From JBPCIX01 sp051005875 (GTDB taxonomy: Bacteria; Actinomycetota; CADDZG01; JAHWKV01), in NCBI GenBank assembly GCA_051005875.1, contig JBPCIX010000022.1, forward strand, positions 6,216 to 70,215: DNA of 64,000 nucleotides, read 5' to 3'. Numbering within the stretch: position 1 is the first letter of the stretch; the number at the start of each line of letters is the position of its first letter. Below, one piece after another: positions 46,425 through 55,788 of this stretch. The notes below the pieces were generated by a model. That model was not told the DNA's origin. It searched no databases and saw only the letters and a program-made list of their open reading frames with translations. The translations under genes and the position numbers were made by a program.

Positions 46425-47009
46425 ATGAAAAAAGGCAAGAAAGCGGCGCCGGTAGTTGTTTTTATGATTATTGGAACCATCCTTGGAGCGGCCAGCCTGG
46501 CTTGGGCCTGCACTCCGGCCGCAGGGTTCGTGTCTCTCACTCAAGCCGGGCCGGTCGGCACTAAGTTCACCACCAGCACCACCGGTGTCGGCGTTTCGGA
46601 AATCCGCTGGAACAGCCTTGACGGTCCGGTCGTAAGCACCCCCGCCGAAAGCTTTGACGGTCCGGTCGTAAGCACCCCCGCCGAAAGCCCGGGCTCGTTT
46701 GAAGTAACTGTGCCCCAGGTCGCTCCGGGTGTTTACTACCTGGTCTTCGCAACCGAAGACGCAGGCGTGGGCCGCATGGCCTTCGAGGTCACTCCCTCGG
46801 CCGGTGTTCGCTCGCCCGCTTCCGTGGTGCCCGCAGATCTTTGGAGCGGTTTCGCCTCGGGCTCACCGTCGGTAGCCCCGCAAGCCCAGGCGCCGGTATC
46901 GACCTCCAACGGCGCAGCCGCCGGCTTCGGCCTGTTGGGCGTAGGCGTGCTGATGATGTCGGGCCTTGCTCTGGTCGCCTTGCGCCGAAGCAAAGGCCGA
47001 GCGAGCTAG
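46425..47009 (+). CDS. Small exported Ig-like protein with C-terminal anchor, cassette 1
   Basis: Function unknown. 194 residues: signal peptide (about 8-28, ending WACTPAAG), a beta-rich domain beginning SLTQAGPVGTKFTTSTTG and including SPGSFEVTVPQVAPGVYYLV, a Pro/Ala-rich linker with a DLWSGF motif, and a C-terminal transmembrane helix (about 165-186) followed by RRSKGRAS. It is a paralog of the 59506 protein (same ACTP start, GVYYL/GVHYL block, DLW motif and anchor). AAGGAG is eight bases before the ATG. A 36-base in-frame duplication repeats DGPVVSTPAES. Confidence 0.8.
   Translation: MKKGKKAAPVVVFMIIGTILGAASLAWACTPAAGFVSLTQAGPVGTKFTTSTTGVGVSEIRWNSLDGPVVSTPAESFDGPVVSTPAESPGSFEVTVPQVAPGVYYLVFATEDAGVGRMAFEVTPSAGVRSPASVVPADLWSGFASGSPSVAPQAQAPVSTSNGAAAGFGLLGVGVLMMSGLALVALRRSKGRAS
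46620..46688 (+). repeat. In-frame 36-base tandem duplication
   Basis: The 33 bases from 46620 recur exactly at 46656, joined by TTT, so the protein has two copies of a 12-residue unit ending DGPVVSTPAES. It looks recent, as the copies are identical. Confidence 0.9.
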
Positions 47010-47149
47010 ACGGCACTAGAGGGCTTGGGCCAAATCGGGCAACCAAGACTCGAAGAATCTCACAGGTTGGGCAAAAGGGCCCCCGTCCTGGCTCGACCCT
47101 TACCACCAACGCAAATCCACTAGTGAAGCGCGAGGGAGAACATAGGGCT

Positions 47150-50100
47150 TTGAAGACTCAAAACGCATTGCAAAGGGCGAAGGGCCCGGGGCAATCCGGA
47201 TTCTCCAAAAGGGCCCGGCGCGTTGTGGCGCTCGGCGCCGCCTTCGCATTGGTGGTTCTTCCTTCGGCGGGTCCTGCGCTTGAGGGCGGCCAAGCCCCCA
47301 CGCCTCGCGCCGCCAAGCCCGCAGCCCAAGCGAGCCAGCCCTCCTTGGCCCGACTAAAGGATGGCCCAAAGGCCCAAGCTAAGGCTCTTAAATCCTTCGG
47401 GAACCAGCCCCTTCGCTTTGAGCTAAACCGCGGCCAAGCCCCCAAGGAAGTCAAGTTCCTAGTCCGTACCCCAAAGCAGACCCTATTTCTTACATCGACC
47501 GAAATGATCCTGATGTCCACCGGCGGCGCGGATGAAACAGCTGCGCTCGGCAAAGGGCCGGCGCCCGTACGGATTAGCCTGGCGAAACGGGGCGCCAAGC
47601 CGAAAATCAGCGGCGTTTCGCGTCTGCCGGGCGTGAGCAACTATTTCCAGGGCCGGGACTCTAAAGCGTGGGTTACCGGGGCCCCGAGCTTCGCGAAGGT
47701 CCTTTATAAGGGCGTCTACCCCGGCATCGACCTGCTCTTTTACGAAAATCGCAAAGGCGGCGGCCTGGAGTACGACTTCCTGGTGAGCCCGGGTGCCAAC
47801 CCCGCCTCGATCACTCAGTCGATCTCGGGCGCCACCCGCCTCGGCCTTGACAAAGGCGAACTGGTGATCACCGCACCCGGCAATGAGATCCGGCAGTCGG
47901 CGCCTGTTATTTACCAGAAAATCGACGGGAGGCGCCGGCTAATTAAGGGCGCGTACATGCTCGGCGATAGAAATAGTCTAGGGTTTCGGGTTGGGCGCTA
48001 CGACGAATCAAGAACTCTCATTATCGATCCTGTTCTGGCTTGGTCAACCCTCATGGGAGACAACGGATCCAGCGGCGATACGGGCAGCGCCTCCGACGGC
48101 TCTGGAACGGGGTCCAATCACGGACCCCAAGTGGCTACGGATGCAAGCGGCAATGCCTACCTGGCTGGGTGGACTGCTAAATCTTTTCCGACGCAGGCCG
48201 CCTTCCAGCCCGTGCCGGCAGGCGGGTTCGTCGCCAAATTCGCCCCCAACGGGTCGCTCATCTACTCTACGTACCTTGGTGAGAGTAGTACTTTCCCTCA
48301 CGACATTGCAGTTGACAGCGTCGGGAATGCATACATCGGCGGAACAACTAGTTGGTACGACTTTCCAACAACCGCCAACGCATTCCGCCCAGCCAGTCCT
48401 AGCACGATGCAACTTTCAAAAAAAGACGGTGGAGAACATGGTCCAGTGCTCGGCAGCGGCTCGCCTACAAGTTTCCTGAGTAAACTGGATATTGTTGGCC
48501 GGCTGGCCTATTCCACTTACCTCTGGCCAACCCAAGGAGACCGAGGAGGTGGCTCCGTAGACAACCTCTCGGCCGTGTCTGTAGCCGTTTCTGATGAAAA
48601 GAATGTCTTCGTAACTGGTCTGGATTTCACCGGGACCAGAAGCGGGGAAACCTGGGCGTTCCCCTACCGGGCTTGTCCTGGAGCGGACAATGAGAACGGC
48701 GGCCGCGCGGTTCCCTTCGTTGCGAAATTCGATACCGGCGTCGTCGCGGGTGTGCCTGCTGCGGCCCAGGGGTCGGTCGAAGGACCTCCCCCTTTGTTCC
48801 TCAAGTGTGGCTACGGTGGACGTGACTTGGCCTTGCACGGTGGCTCTCTTTACGCTCTCGACGACGGCTTTGGGTCGAGAATTACGACTTCCGGCCCTCC
48901 GTACGAACCCAAAGGGGTCTGGAGACTCGGGACCGCCGACGGAAGCCCGGGCGCGCACTCAGACCTGACGGGCCTTGCAATTGCGACTTCGCCGACCGGC
49001 AGTCCTGACACCTCGGTCTACGTGTCGAACAAAACCTCGATAACCAAGCTGGATGAGAATCTTGCGGCTGTAGAGCCCGCTTTGAGCCCTGGTTCGGGTG
49101 TGATACTAAATATTTCTGTCGACTCCAAGGGGAAGCTTTACGCCGTTGGACAAGGACGTCTGGGCGATATTTCGACGACACCTGACGCCTACCAAAAGGA
49201 ACTCCGGGGTGGCGTGCGGGACGCCTTCGTTATGGTTTTCGATGCCGCGGGATCTAGGGTGTATTCAACATGGCTGGGGGGAAGCCCGTCTAAACCCCCG
49301 GCCCTGACGGACGCCGAGGTACCGTGCGAACCCTTACTCACTTCTGGAGACGATCACGGAACCGGAGTCGGCGTGGACGGTCTGGGGAACTTTTTCGTGG
49401 TCGGCATCACAGTCTCTTACAACTTTCCCGTGACCGCCAATGCGTTTCAAAAGGAAAGAAAGACTCGGTGCGTCGATGGCTCCCCGGGCGCCGATTCGTT
49501 TATGTCGGATGTGTTCGCGGCAAAATTCACCGACGCCCTGCCAAGTCTGACCGGGATAGCTCCCGAGCAAGGCTTTGTTTGTGAGCGCACCAAAGTGACC
49601 ATTAAGGGTACGGGCTTTCCGGACACCCCCGCGGTCACATTTGGGGGCAGAGCAGCGGAGGTGATCGGCGTGACCCACGACCCGGACCCCGCCAAGGGCG
49701 ACACCATTACCGTCATGAGCCCGACCATGGACGCCCCCGGCCCGGCGGAGGTAAAAGTGACCAGCGCTGGGGGGAACTCGTCTTCTACCGCCCTTCTGGG
49801 GAGTTTTCGATACCTTCCCGCCACGCCCCCGACAGTGCAGAGCGTTTCCCCGGTCAGTGGCAGCCCTCTCGGCGGGGAACCGGTGACGATCGCTGGAAGC
49901 TTTGCATGCGTCACGAAGATCGCCTTCGGGGATGTTCCACCGAAGGACTTTGTTTTGAGCGACGACCGAACCAAGATCACCGCCACCAGCCCGGAGCACG
50001 ACCCAGGGCCGGTTCACGTTACGGTCGCCACCGCCGCCGGAGTACCCGGTATTCCCCAATCGCTTAACGCCGACCTGTTCACCTTTGCGCCGCTGATCAC

Positions 50101-50857
50101 GGCGGTCGATCCACCAACCGGGCCCACTTTGGGCGCGACCAAAGTAAGGATTGCCGGCAAAGGGTTCTTAAGGGCTACCAAGGCTGTGGCGTTCGGTGGA
50201 CTGCCGGCGCCTTTCACCGTGGCGTCGGACACCGAGATCGAAGCCACCAGCCCTGCTCACCCGGCGGGCGATGTATCGGTGGCGGTCAGTACCACCGAGA
50301 ATTTGCAGGCAGTCCCCAAAGTGGCCGGGGCAAACTTGTTCACTTACCTGCTTCCGAAGGTCGCAGTCCCCCTCGATGAGGACCCGGGCAAGGGAGGGAC
50401 CGATGGCGGCAAGGCCATTGTTCAGCCGGTCATTCCCGGCGGTGGGACTACGTCAGCGGCGCCGGTCACCCAACCCGCCCAGGCGCCTAATCCCCAGCCT
50501 CTTGGCAATGCCCAGCCGGGCTCAATTGCTCAGCAAAATCCCTCGGCCGTCTTGAGCCCAGGCGCGGCGCCGAATCCCGGCTTTGCCTTAGCGCCGGGCG
50601 GCGCAGGCTCTCCGCTTGCTAATCCACGAACTGCGTCCGCGGGGGTTGCGGTTGGCGGCTATCAAGACGAACCCAGTGCCGCTCCGCGCCTCGCCATGGT
50701 TGCTCTGAATGACCGGGAAGTGACGCGGGCATGCTTCATGGGCGGATCGACCCTGCTGCTCCTGCTGTTCGGGTTCTCTTTGTCATTTGCCAGACGACGA
50801 CCTCTGGCGGGACATGCAGACGCAACCGAAGCCTGCCCTGCGCCCCAGATCGCATAG
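47150..50857 (+). CDS. Large exported SBBP-propeller and IPT-domain protein, cassette 1
   Basis: About 1235 residues from the TTG at 47150, which has GGGAG upstream; an in-frame GTG at 47123 has none. Order: signal segment (about 24-41); a DUF7948-like domain (about 82-300: RFELNRGQAPKEVKFLVR, NYFQGRDSKAWVTGAPSFAK); SBBP beta-propeller repeats (ATDASGNAYLAGWT, AVDSVGNAYIGGTT, IYSTYLGES) to about 790; three IPT/TIG Ig-like domains (about 797-1067); a Pro/Ala/Gly linker; one transmembrane helix near 1195-1212 followed by RRR. Such proteins stay at the cell surface and are thought to bind ligands or other cells; this is inference. Confidence 0.85.
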   Translation: MKTQNALQRAKGPGQSGFSKRARRVVALGAAFALVVLPSAGPALEGGQAPTPRAAKPAAQASQPSLARLKDGPKAQAKALKSFGNQPLRFELNRGQAPKEVKFLVRTPKQTLFLTSTEMILMSTGGADETAALGKGPAPVRISLAKRGAKPKISGVSRLPGVSNYFQGRDSKAWVTGAPSFAKVLYKGVYPGIDLLFYENRKGGGLEYDFLVSPGANPASITQSISGATRLGLDKGELVITAPGNEIRQSAPVIYQKIDGRRRLIKGAYMLGDRNSLGFRVGRYDESRTLIIDPVLAWSTLMGDNGSSGDTGSASDGSGTGSNHGPQVATDASGNAYLAGWTAKSFPTQAAFQPVPAGGFVAKFAPNGSLIYSTYLGESSTFPHDIAVDSVGNAYIGGTTSWYDFPTTANAFRPASPSTMQLSKKDGGEHGPVLGSGSPTSFLSKLDIVGRLAYSTYLWPTQGDRGGGSVDNLSAVSVAVSDEKNVFVTGLDFTGTRSGETWAFPYRACPGADNENGGRAVPFVAKFDTGVVAGVPAAAQGSVEGPPPLFLKCGYGGRDLALHGGSLYALDDGFGSRITTSGPPYEPKGVWRLGTADGSPGAHSDLTGLAIATSPTGSPDTSVYVSNKTSITKLDENLAAVEPALSPGSGVILNISVDSKGKLYAVGQGRLGDISTTPDAYQKELRGGVRDAFVMVFDAAGSRVYSTWLGGSPSKPPALTDAEVPCEPLLTSGDDHGTGVGVDGLGNFFVVGITVSYNFPVTANAFQKERKTRCVDGSPGADSFMSDVFAAKFTDALPSLTGIAPEQGFVCERTKVTIKGTGFPDTPAVTFGGRAAEVIGVTHDPDPAKGDTITVMSPTMDAPGPAEVKVTSAGGNSSSTALLGSFRYLPATPPTVQSVSPVSGSPLGGEPVTIAGSFACVTKIAFGDVPPKDFVLSDDRTKITATSPEHDPGPVHVTVATAAGVPGIPQSLNADLFTFAPLITAVDPPTGPTLGATKVRIAGKGFLRATKAVAFGGLPAPFTVASDTEIEATSPAHPAGDVSVAVSTTENLQAVPKVAGANLFTYLLPKVAVPLDEDPGKGGTDGGKAIVQPVIPGGGTTSAAPVTQPAQAPNPQPLGNAQPGSIAQQNPSAVLSPGAAPNPGFALAPGGAGSPLANPRTASAGVAVGGYQDEPSAAPRLAMVALNDREVTRACFMGGSTLLLLLFGFSLSFARRRPLAGHADATEACPAPQIA

Positions 50858-50863
50858 GCGCCC

Positions 50864-53653
50864 TTGAGGAACAAACTTCGCTCTGGTCGGCGAGGCTGGG
50901 CCAAAAAGCTTCTAGCAACGTCGGCCCTCGGCGCCTTTGCCCTGACGAGTCTTGCGCCGCAGGCAAACGGCGCGCTGGGTAACCGCTCTCCGGAACCCGG
51001 CACGGTGGACACCGTTGCCGGTCCGGGCTACTGCTTGGGCCGCTCTGTCCTGGACCCTAAATCGCTAGGCATCAGGTCTCTCGCCGTGAGCCCCGAGGGG
51101 CAGCTTGTCGTCGACGCCGGCCCCCCGAACTCAGGTCTTTTCGGCGTGGTACCTGCTGAGGGCTACGGCGTTTATCGTGCCAGGCCCAAAACCGTGTATT
51201 CCCAGGCTCAGTTGCTCCAGAAAAATCGAGACAACCTGTATAAGCCCTGGGCTCTTCGAGGCGGAAGCGCGCCGGGCCTCGGCCTCATGCGCTTGCCGAG
51301 AATGGACGCCAAGCAGGTTGCAACTGCCGATGAACGTGCCATCCTGATGCCGCATATTTACGATTCAGGCCTCCGCCGAGATTACTCTCCAGACGCAAAT
51401 TTCACCCCTTTTCTTGGAAACACCGATGGCGCGCCACGTTCGCTCGGAGACGGCGCCCTTGCGGCCAAGGCCGGCTTCACGGCGATTCAGGCTCTTGCGA
51501 TGGACGAACAACTCAACATTTATGTGGCCGACCAGGCCGGAACTAAAGCCAAGAATGCCCAAATACGGTTTGTTAATAACAACTTCATACCCAAAGCGGT
51601 CCCGTCGGCCATCATCCTATATGCGGGCACTTCTCAAGAGCGAGCCGTTAAACCAGGCGCTATCGACACCGTCGCCGGTAAAGGGCGCAAGCCAAATGCC
51701 GGAGATGACGGCCCCGCCCTTCAAGCAGGCATTGGAACCACCTCATCTATGGTGGTCGCCGGGAAACGGCTCTACATCGCCTCATACATAAAAGGGGGTG
51801 CCGGACGTCGGGGGGACGCCCGTGTGAGGATGGTGAACCTGGGGTCCGAGCAGCTCGAGGCTCACGGCCTTGTCATCAAGCCGGGGACCATAGCCACCGT
51901 TGCCGGCGGGCATGGCACCGGTTTCGCCGGTGACGGGGGCCCGGCCCGGAGAGGCTCCTTCTCACAAATAACGGGAATGGCGGCCGACGCCGATGGGAAC
52001 CTTTACCTGGCCGACCGCGACCACCACCGGATCCGCAGGGTCGACTCGAAGGGCAGGATCACGACCGTTGCCGGTACCGGCGGCGCCGGTCCGCGCGACG
52101 GAGGATTCAACGGCAACAATTTGCCGGCTGTAAAGGCCAAGCTCAACCGGCCGTTTGACGTGAAAACCGGGCCGCAAGGACGCCTGTACATCACCGATGA
52201 CATGAACGGTCAGATCCGATACATCGACTCGGGAGGAATAATTCACGCCGCCTTTGGCAGCGGAATTGGCCTGACGTGGACCTGTCGGCCTCAAAAATCG
52301 TTGCCCGCCTCTGGGCCGGAACGAGGCGCAGAGGCAAAGCGGGACCAAGTAAGGCAGGGACCACTCGGGAGCGTGGACCTTCCAACCCGGTCTGAACTGC
52401 CGACTAACTTCGGGGGCCCCTCAAGCCTGGCTACTGGAGGTCCGAGGGGCGTTTACGTCGCCACGCCGGAGTTGGGCCAGGTGAAGCTCATCGAGCCATC
52501 GGGCGTTGTCAGCACCGTGGCTGGGGACGGCCGGGATGTGTGCCCGCCCGCCAAAACGTGCCCGCCTTCGGGCGGCGACGGAGGCCCTGCTCTGTCGGCC
52601 CGCCTAGACGCACCGGCCCTGGTGGCGGCGAGCCCCCGCAAGGGTTTCTACGTATTCGACAGGAAAGAGAACCGGATTCGCTTCGTGAACACTAGCTTGA
52701 AGCCCCTGCGGATCAACGGCGTCAAAGTCGCTCCCGGCGCAATTGCGGGCATCGCCGGGGCCCAGGGGGACGCGCCCGGTGCCACCACTGCGCCCGGTGC
52801 GCCCGGTGCGCCCGGTGCGCCTGATCCCAAGAAGGCCGTCTCCGCGGCCGTGCCGGCCGTCAGTTCGCTTGCTGCTGATCGCGCAGGCAACCTCTTCATA
52901 GCCGAGCCGGACAGCAAACGAATTAGGCGAATTGATAGCGCCGGCGCCATCAGCACATTTATCGGCGAAGGTGGTGACTTCAACGTGGGATCGTCTGGCT
53001 GCTGCACGTCTCCTTCGGTGGTCGCCCCTGGCCCAAGAGGGAGCCTCTACATTTACGACAAAGTCGCCCTGAAGGTCTTTCTCGCCAACAGGGGGACTTC
53101 TCAAGTGACGGTGCACGGCCAGAAGGTTGCCGCAGGCGCCATTGCCCCGGTCGCCGGCAACGGTAAGACGGGATTTGGCGGCGATAACGGACCGGCCCTG
53201 ACAGGCTCCTTCACGGGGCCTGAAGCTATGACTACCGATGGGAAGGGCAATCTTTATATCGTCGATCGGCCGGAGGCAACTGTTCGTAAGGTCGACTCTA
53301 AGGGTGTCATCACTACCGTCGCGGGGGCCGGCGGCACCCTAAGCATCTCCGCCGCTTTGGGCGCCGGCGGGTTCAACGGCGACGGGTTAAAGGGCCAGCT
53401 GACCGCCTTCAGCAATCCCTCGGGGATCGCCCTCGACTCCTGCGGCAATCTGCTGATAGCCGACTCCAACAACGACCGTGTCCGGCGGCTTAACTTGAGG
53501 CTACCGTGCGGGGTCTCGGCCGGCCAGACTTCCGGCGCCACTTCGTCCTCGGGGTTGCCGCCTGCACTGCTCATCGGCGGCCCAGCCGTCCTCGTGCTTG
53601 CTGGAGTGATCTATCTGCTCGTTAGGCGGACCCGCTCTTCAGACTCTGAGTAA
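50864..53653 (+). CDS. Large exported NHL-repeat protein, cassette 1
   Basis: 929 residues from TTG 50864, six bases after the preceding stop. A signal peptide (about 12-36) is followed by 'GTVDTVAGPGYCLG' and by NHL-type propeller repeats with the pattern GDGGPA..., DADGNLYLADRDHHRIRRVD, GRITTVAG, over at least two propellers. A PGA-rich stretch (about 640) separates them. The protein ends in a transmembrane helix (about 900-920: ALLIGGPAVLVLAGVIYLLV) and RRTRSSDSE. It is a paralog of the 61674 protein, sharing long blocks such as GGFNGNN.PA. Role unknown; NHL propellers usually bind proteins, sugars or act as enzymes. Confidence 0.85.
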   Translation: MRNKLRSGRRGWAKKLLATSALGAFALTSLAPQANGALGNRSPEPGTVDTVAGPGYCLGRSVLDPKSLGIRSLAVSPEGQLVVDAGPPNSGLFGVVPAEGYGVYRARPKTVYSQAQLLQKNRDNLYKPWALRGGSAPGLGLMRLPRMDAKQVATADERAILMPHIYDSGLRRDYSPDANFTPFLGNTDGAPRSLGDGALAAKAGFTAIQALAMDEQLNIYVADQAGTKAKNAQIRFVNNNFIPKAVPSAIILYAGTSQERAVKPGAIDTVAGKGRKPNAGDDGPALQAGIGTTSSMVVAGKRLYIASYIKGGAGRRGDARVRMVNLGSEQLEAHGLVIKPGTIATVAGGHGTGFAGDGGPARRGSFSQITGMAADADGNLYLADRDHHRIRRVDSKGRITTVAGTGGAGPRDGGFNGNNLPAVKAKLNRPFDVKTGPQGRLYITDDMNGQIRYIDSGGIIHAAFGSGIGLTWTCRPQKSLPASGPERGAEAKRDQVRQGPLGSVDLPTRSELPTNFGGPSSLATGGPRGVYVATPELGQVKLIEPSGVVSTVAGDGRDVCPPAKTCPPSGGDGGPALSARLDAPALVAASPRKGFYVFDRKENRIRFVNTSLKPLRINGVKVAPGAIAGIAGAQGDAPGATTAPGAPGAPGAPDPKKAVSAAVPAVSSLAADRAGNLFIAEPDSKRIRRIDSAGAISTFIGEGGDFNVGSSGCCTSPSVVAPGPRGSLYIYDKVALKVFLANRGTSQVTVHGQKVAAGAIAPVAGNGKTGFGGDNGPALTGSFTGPEAMTTDGKGNLYIVDRPEATVRKVDSKGVITTVAGAGGTLSISAALGAGGFNGDGLKGQLTAFSNPSGIALDSCGNLLIADSNNDRVRRLNLRLPCGVSAGQTSGATSSSGLPPALLIGGPAVLVLAGVIYLLVRRTRSSDSE

Positions 53654-53680
53654 GGGCCCTCAACGTCCAGGGGCCGCAAT
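53653..53680 (+). pseudogene. Scar of a VapC 3' end
   Basis: These 28 bases match 55300-55327 at 27 positions and encode RALNVQGPQ then a stop, the same C-terminus as the VapC toxin there. They directly follow the NHL gene stop, and nothing else of a toxin is present. No gene is clear in the following 188 bases to 53868; a short minus-strand frame there (53611-53808) has no recognisable features. Confidence 0.7.
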
Positions 53681-53856
53681 GACCCCTCTCGCCTATTGCG
53701 CCAAAGGGCGGAAGCGATCGAAATAACCTTTCCCTCGTCCTCCGAGCCGCAGAACTGGAAGCCGTACTCCCGGCACATCTGGCCGAATTCCTGTGGCTTG
53801 CCGGTCACTCTGCATCATCACCTTTTAGTGGGCAGGAATCAGGGGGGCTGCAGGCG

Positions 53857-53862
53857 TAGTAT
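53857..53862 (+). promoter_or_regulatory. -10 box of the HicB-like gene, leaderless type
   Basis: TAGTAT ends six bases before ATG 53869. Confidence 0.55.
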
Positions 53863-53868
53863 TGGGGT

Positions 53869-54081
53869 ATGCGAACTGACTTCAAGGCAGTAGTCAAAAG
53901 GGACGACAAGTGGTGGATCGGATGGGTCGAGGAAATTTCGGGAGTGAATTCGCAAGGTGAAACTCGCGACGAGCTCATGGAGAATCTGAAATCTGCTTTG
54001 TTCGAAGCCCTTGAAATGAATAGGGAGTCAGCCCGCAGCGCCGCGGGCGAGGAGTTTGAAGAAGTAACAATCTCGACTTGA
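53869..54081 (+). CDS. HicB-like antitoxin, orphan
   Basis: 70 residues of the HicB/UPF0150 fold: FKAVVKRDDKWWIGWVEEIS, GVNSQGETRDELMENLKSALFEAL. HicB normally neutralises the small HicA RNase; no HicA frame is found on either side, and a VOC-family gene follows 27 bases later. It could be a remnant, or a stand-alone regulator, as many solitary UPF0150 proteins are. Confidence 0.8.
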   Translation: MRTDFKAVVKRDDKWWIGWVEEISGVNSQGETRDELMENLKSALFEALEMNRESARSAAGEEFEEVTIST

Positions 54082-54108
54082 AACGCCGGTCGTCCCAGGA
54101 GGTTAACA

Positions 54109-54543
54109 ATGACAAAGCTTCGGCCTTATCTGAATTTTGAAGGAGACGCTGAGGAAGCATTCAACTTCTACAGGTCCGTGTTCGGCGGCGAGTTCGTGTC
54201 GTTTTTCCGGTTCAAGGATTTTCCGATGGAAGGCGTGACCGTACCCGTCGAGGATGAAGGCAAGATGGTGCACATCAGCTTGGAAATCGCCGACGACCAA
54301 ATCTTGATGGCCAGCGACGCACTTCCGGCTCTCGGACAAAAGCTGGTTCAAGGCAACAACGCCCACATCTCGGTTCACCCAGAAAGCCGGGAAGAGGCCG
54401 ACAGAATCTTCAGCGGTCTCTCAGACGGCGGCACCGTCGAGATGCCGATCGGCGACCAGCCGTGGGGCGATTATTACGGAAGCTTCAAGGACAGGTTCGG
54501 CGTCCAGTGGATGGTTAATTACAGCCCGCCGCGGGAACCTTAG
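54109..54543 (+). CDS. VOC-family protein, PhnB type
   Basis: 144 residues of the glyoxalase/bleomycin-resistance superfamily: LRPYLNFEGDAEEAFNFYRSVFGGE, HISLEIADDQILMASDAL, GGTVEMPIGDQPWGDYYGSF, FGVQWMVNY. This is the PhnB / 3-demethylubiquinone methyltransferase-like group, usually of unknown substrate. AGGAGG lies seven bases before the ATG, unlike the leaderless neighbours, suggesting a different origin. Confidence 0.88.
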   Translation: MTKLRPYLNFEGDAEEAFNFYRSVFGGEFVSFFRFKDFPMEGVTVPVEDEGKMVHISLEIADDQILMASDALPALGQKLVQGNNAHISVHPESREEADRIFSGLSDGGTVEMPIGDQPWGDYYGSFKDRFGVQWMVNYSPPREP

Positions 54544-54632
54544 TAGGAGTCTTAAGGCCCCGAGGCCGACGTCGCGGGCGCGGAGGAACGCCTGGGTGGC
54601 AGCCGCCCGGCTATGTGCTACCATTGTGCGTC

Positions 54633-54923
54633 ATGGGCCAAACTAAGTCCGTCGGAATCAGGCAGCTCAGACAGAACCTCAGCGTCTACATCAGCAGGGT
54701 GCGTAAGGGAGAGCGGTATCAGGTCACCGAAAGAGGAGTTCCGGTAGCCGTTCTGGGCCCCATCTCTGGATCCCACGGCACCCTGGACCGCCTGGCGGCA
54801 CAGGGCCTCGTTCAGCGGGCATCCAGGGATCCTGCCTCTTTAGGCCCCCCGCCTTCTCCTCACAAGAAGCCTAAGATGTCGGCCAGCAAGGCCCTGGCCC
54901 AGCTTCGCGCTGATGACCGATGA
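54633..54923 (+). CDS. Phd/YefM antitoxin
   Basis: 96 residues from ATG 54633: MGQTKSVGIRQLRQNLSVYISRV, KGERYQVTERGVPVAVLGP is the Phd/YefM fold that binds its own promoter; the Pro/Lys-rich C-terminal part binds the toxin. A TACCAT box lies eight bases before the ATG. Overlaps the toxin by 11 bases. An earlier in-frame start (54615) is not needed. Confidence 0.88.
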   Translation: MGQTKSVGIRQLRQNLSVYISRVRKGERYQVTERGVPVAVLGPISGSHGTLDRLAAQGLVQRASRDPASLGPPPSPHKKPKMSASKALAQLRADDR

Positions 54924-55329
54924 AGATGGGGCCCAGGCTCTCACGTACCTGGATTCGTCTGCGATCGTCAAGCTCATTCTTCCGGAACCCGAAAGCGGGG
55001 CTCTGTCGGAGTTTCTAGCGGGCAGAAACCTGGTAAGCAGCCGGCTGGGTGAAATTGAAAGCCGCAGAGCCATAATGCTGACGGGGAGCGACGAGGAAGT
55101 GACGGCACGCGAGCAAGAGGTGCTCGACAGCATTGACCTTATCGAGATATCCCCCACGATTGCGAGTGATGCGGCTGGACTTGAGCCGCCCGCACTGCGA
55201 ACTCTCGACGCCATCCATCTGGCAACGGCTCTGGCGCTCGGAGAGGACCTCGACTGTGTGGTTGTTTACGATCACCGGCTTGCTGCCGCTACGCGGGAAA
55301 GGGCCCTCAACGTCCAGGGCCCGCAATAG
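54913..55329 (+). CDS. VapC-type PIN toxin
   Basis: 138 residues: LTYLDSSAIVKLILPEPES (Asp14), SRLGEIESRRA, ALRTLDAIHLATALALG and VVYDHRLAAATRERAL. The four acid residues of PIN RNases are present. Partner of the Phd gene that it overlaps. Its last 28 bases have a near-identical copy 1.6 kb upstream after the NHL gene. Confidence 0.92.
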   Translation: MTDEDGAQALTYLDSSAIVKLILPEPESGALSEFLAGRNLVSSRLGEIESRRAIMLTGSDEEVTAREQEVLDSIDLIEISPTIASDAAGLEPPALRTLDAIHLATALALGEDLDCVVVYDHRLAAATRERALNVQGPQ

Positions 55330-55344
55330 AAGAATGAAACTTTG

Positions 55345-55785
55345 TCAGCTCGTATCTTCTAGTTCGCGCAGCAGTCGCAGGAAACCGGCGGGGTAGATAA
55401 CCTCGACATCCTCATTCTCGAGACCCGCGGCATGAAAGTGGCGGTCCCGGCTGACAAGGTACATCGCTTCAGCCCTGACCGCCAGGTCAGCAAGATAGTC
55501 GTCATCCAGATCGCCGGGGACCCGCCGCGGCGGGTCGGCGTTGTCCGGATAACCCAATCCTTCCGTTTCAAGCTCTTCGGCGGCCTGATTTATCTCCTCA
55601 TGGGTAATTCCATATCGCCCAGCAATTCGGGGCCGCCCCATCACCTCGATGAACTCCCTGATCAGCTCCGGGCAGGTCGCGAGCTCAAAGACTCCTTCCC
55701 GCCATAGATTGAGAAGCTCATGGGCGGCACCGGAGTGCGCGAGGGTTCCGGCGACCAACGCATCCACGTCGATTGCAACTTTTAT
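55345..55785 (-). CDS. PIN toxin with apparent ATA start
   Basis: PIN-family toxin component of the PF13470-like group: IKVAIDVDALVAGTLAHSG, WREGVFELATCPELIREFIEVMGRPRI, DLDDDYLADLAVRA, LVSRDRHF. The catalytic Asp in AIDVD lies before the first GTG (55767), so the real start must be further upstream; the only room after an in-frame TGA (the antitoxin's stop) is CCG-ATA, which makes ATA 55785 the likely start (146 residues). Either ATA is used or the frames were shifted. It follows the antitoxin by three bases. Confidence 0.8.
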   Translation of the reverse strand: MKVAIDVDALVAGTLAHSGAAHELLNLWREGVFELATCPELIREFIEVMGRPRIAGRYGITHEEINQAAEELETEGLGYPDNADPPRRVPGDLDDDYLADLAVRAEAMYLVSRDRHFHAAGLENEDVEVIYPAGFLRLLRELEDTS

Positions 55786-55788
55786 CGG

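Noticed and set aside
46841..47122. Longer start for the SBBP/IPT protein
   Set aside because: It would overlap the anchor region of the preceding gene and precede the signal segment by over 100 residues.
53611..53808. 65-residue minus-strand frame between NHL gene and HicB
   Set aside because: Overlaps the NHL gene end, no recognised motif; may be decayed sequence.
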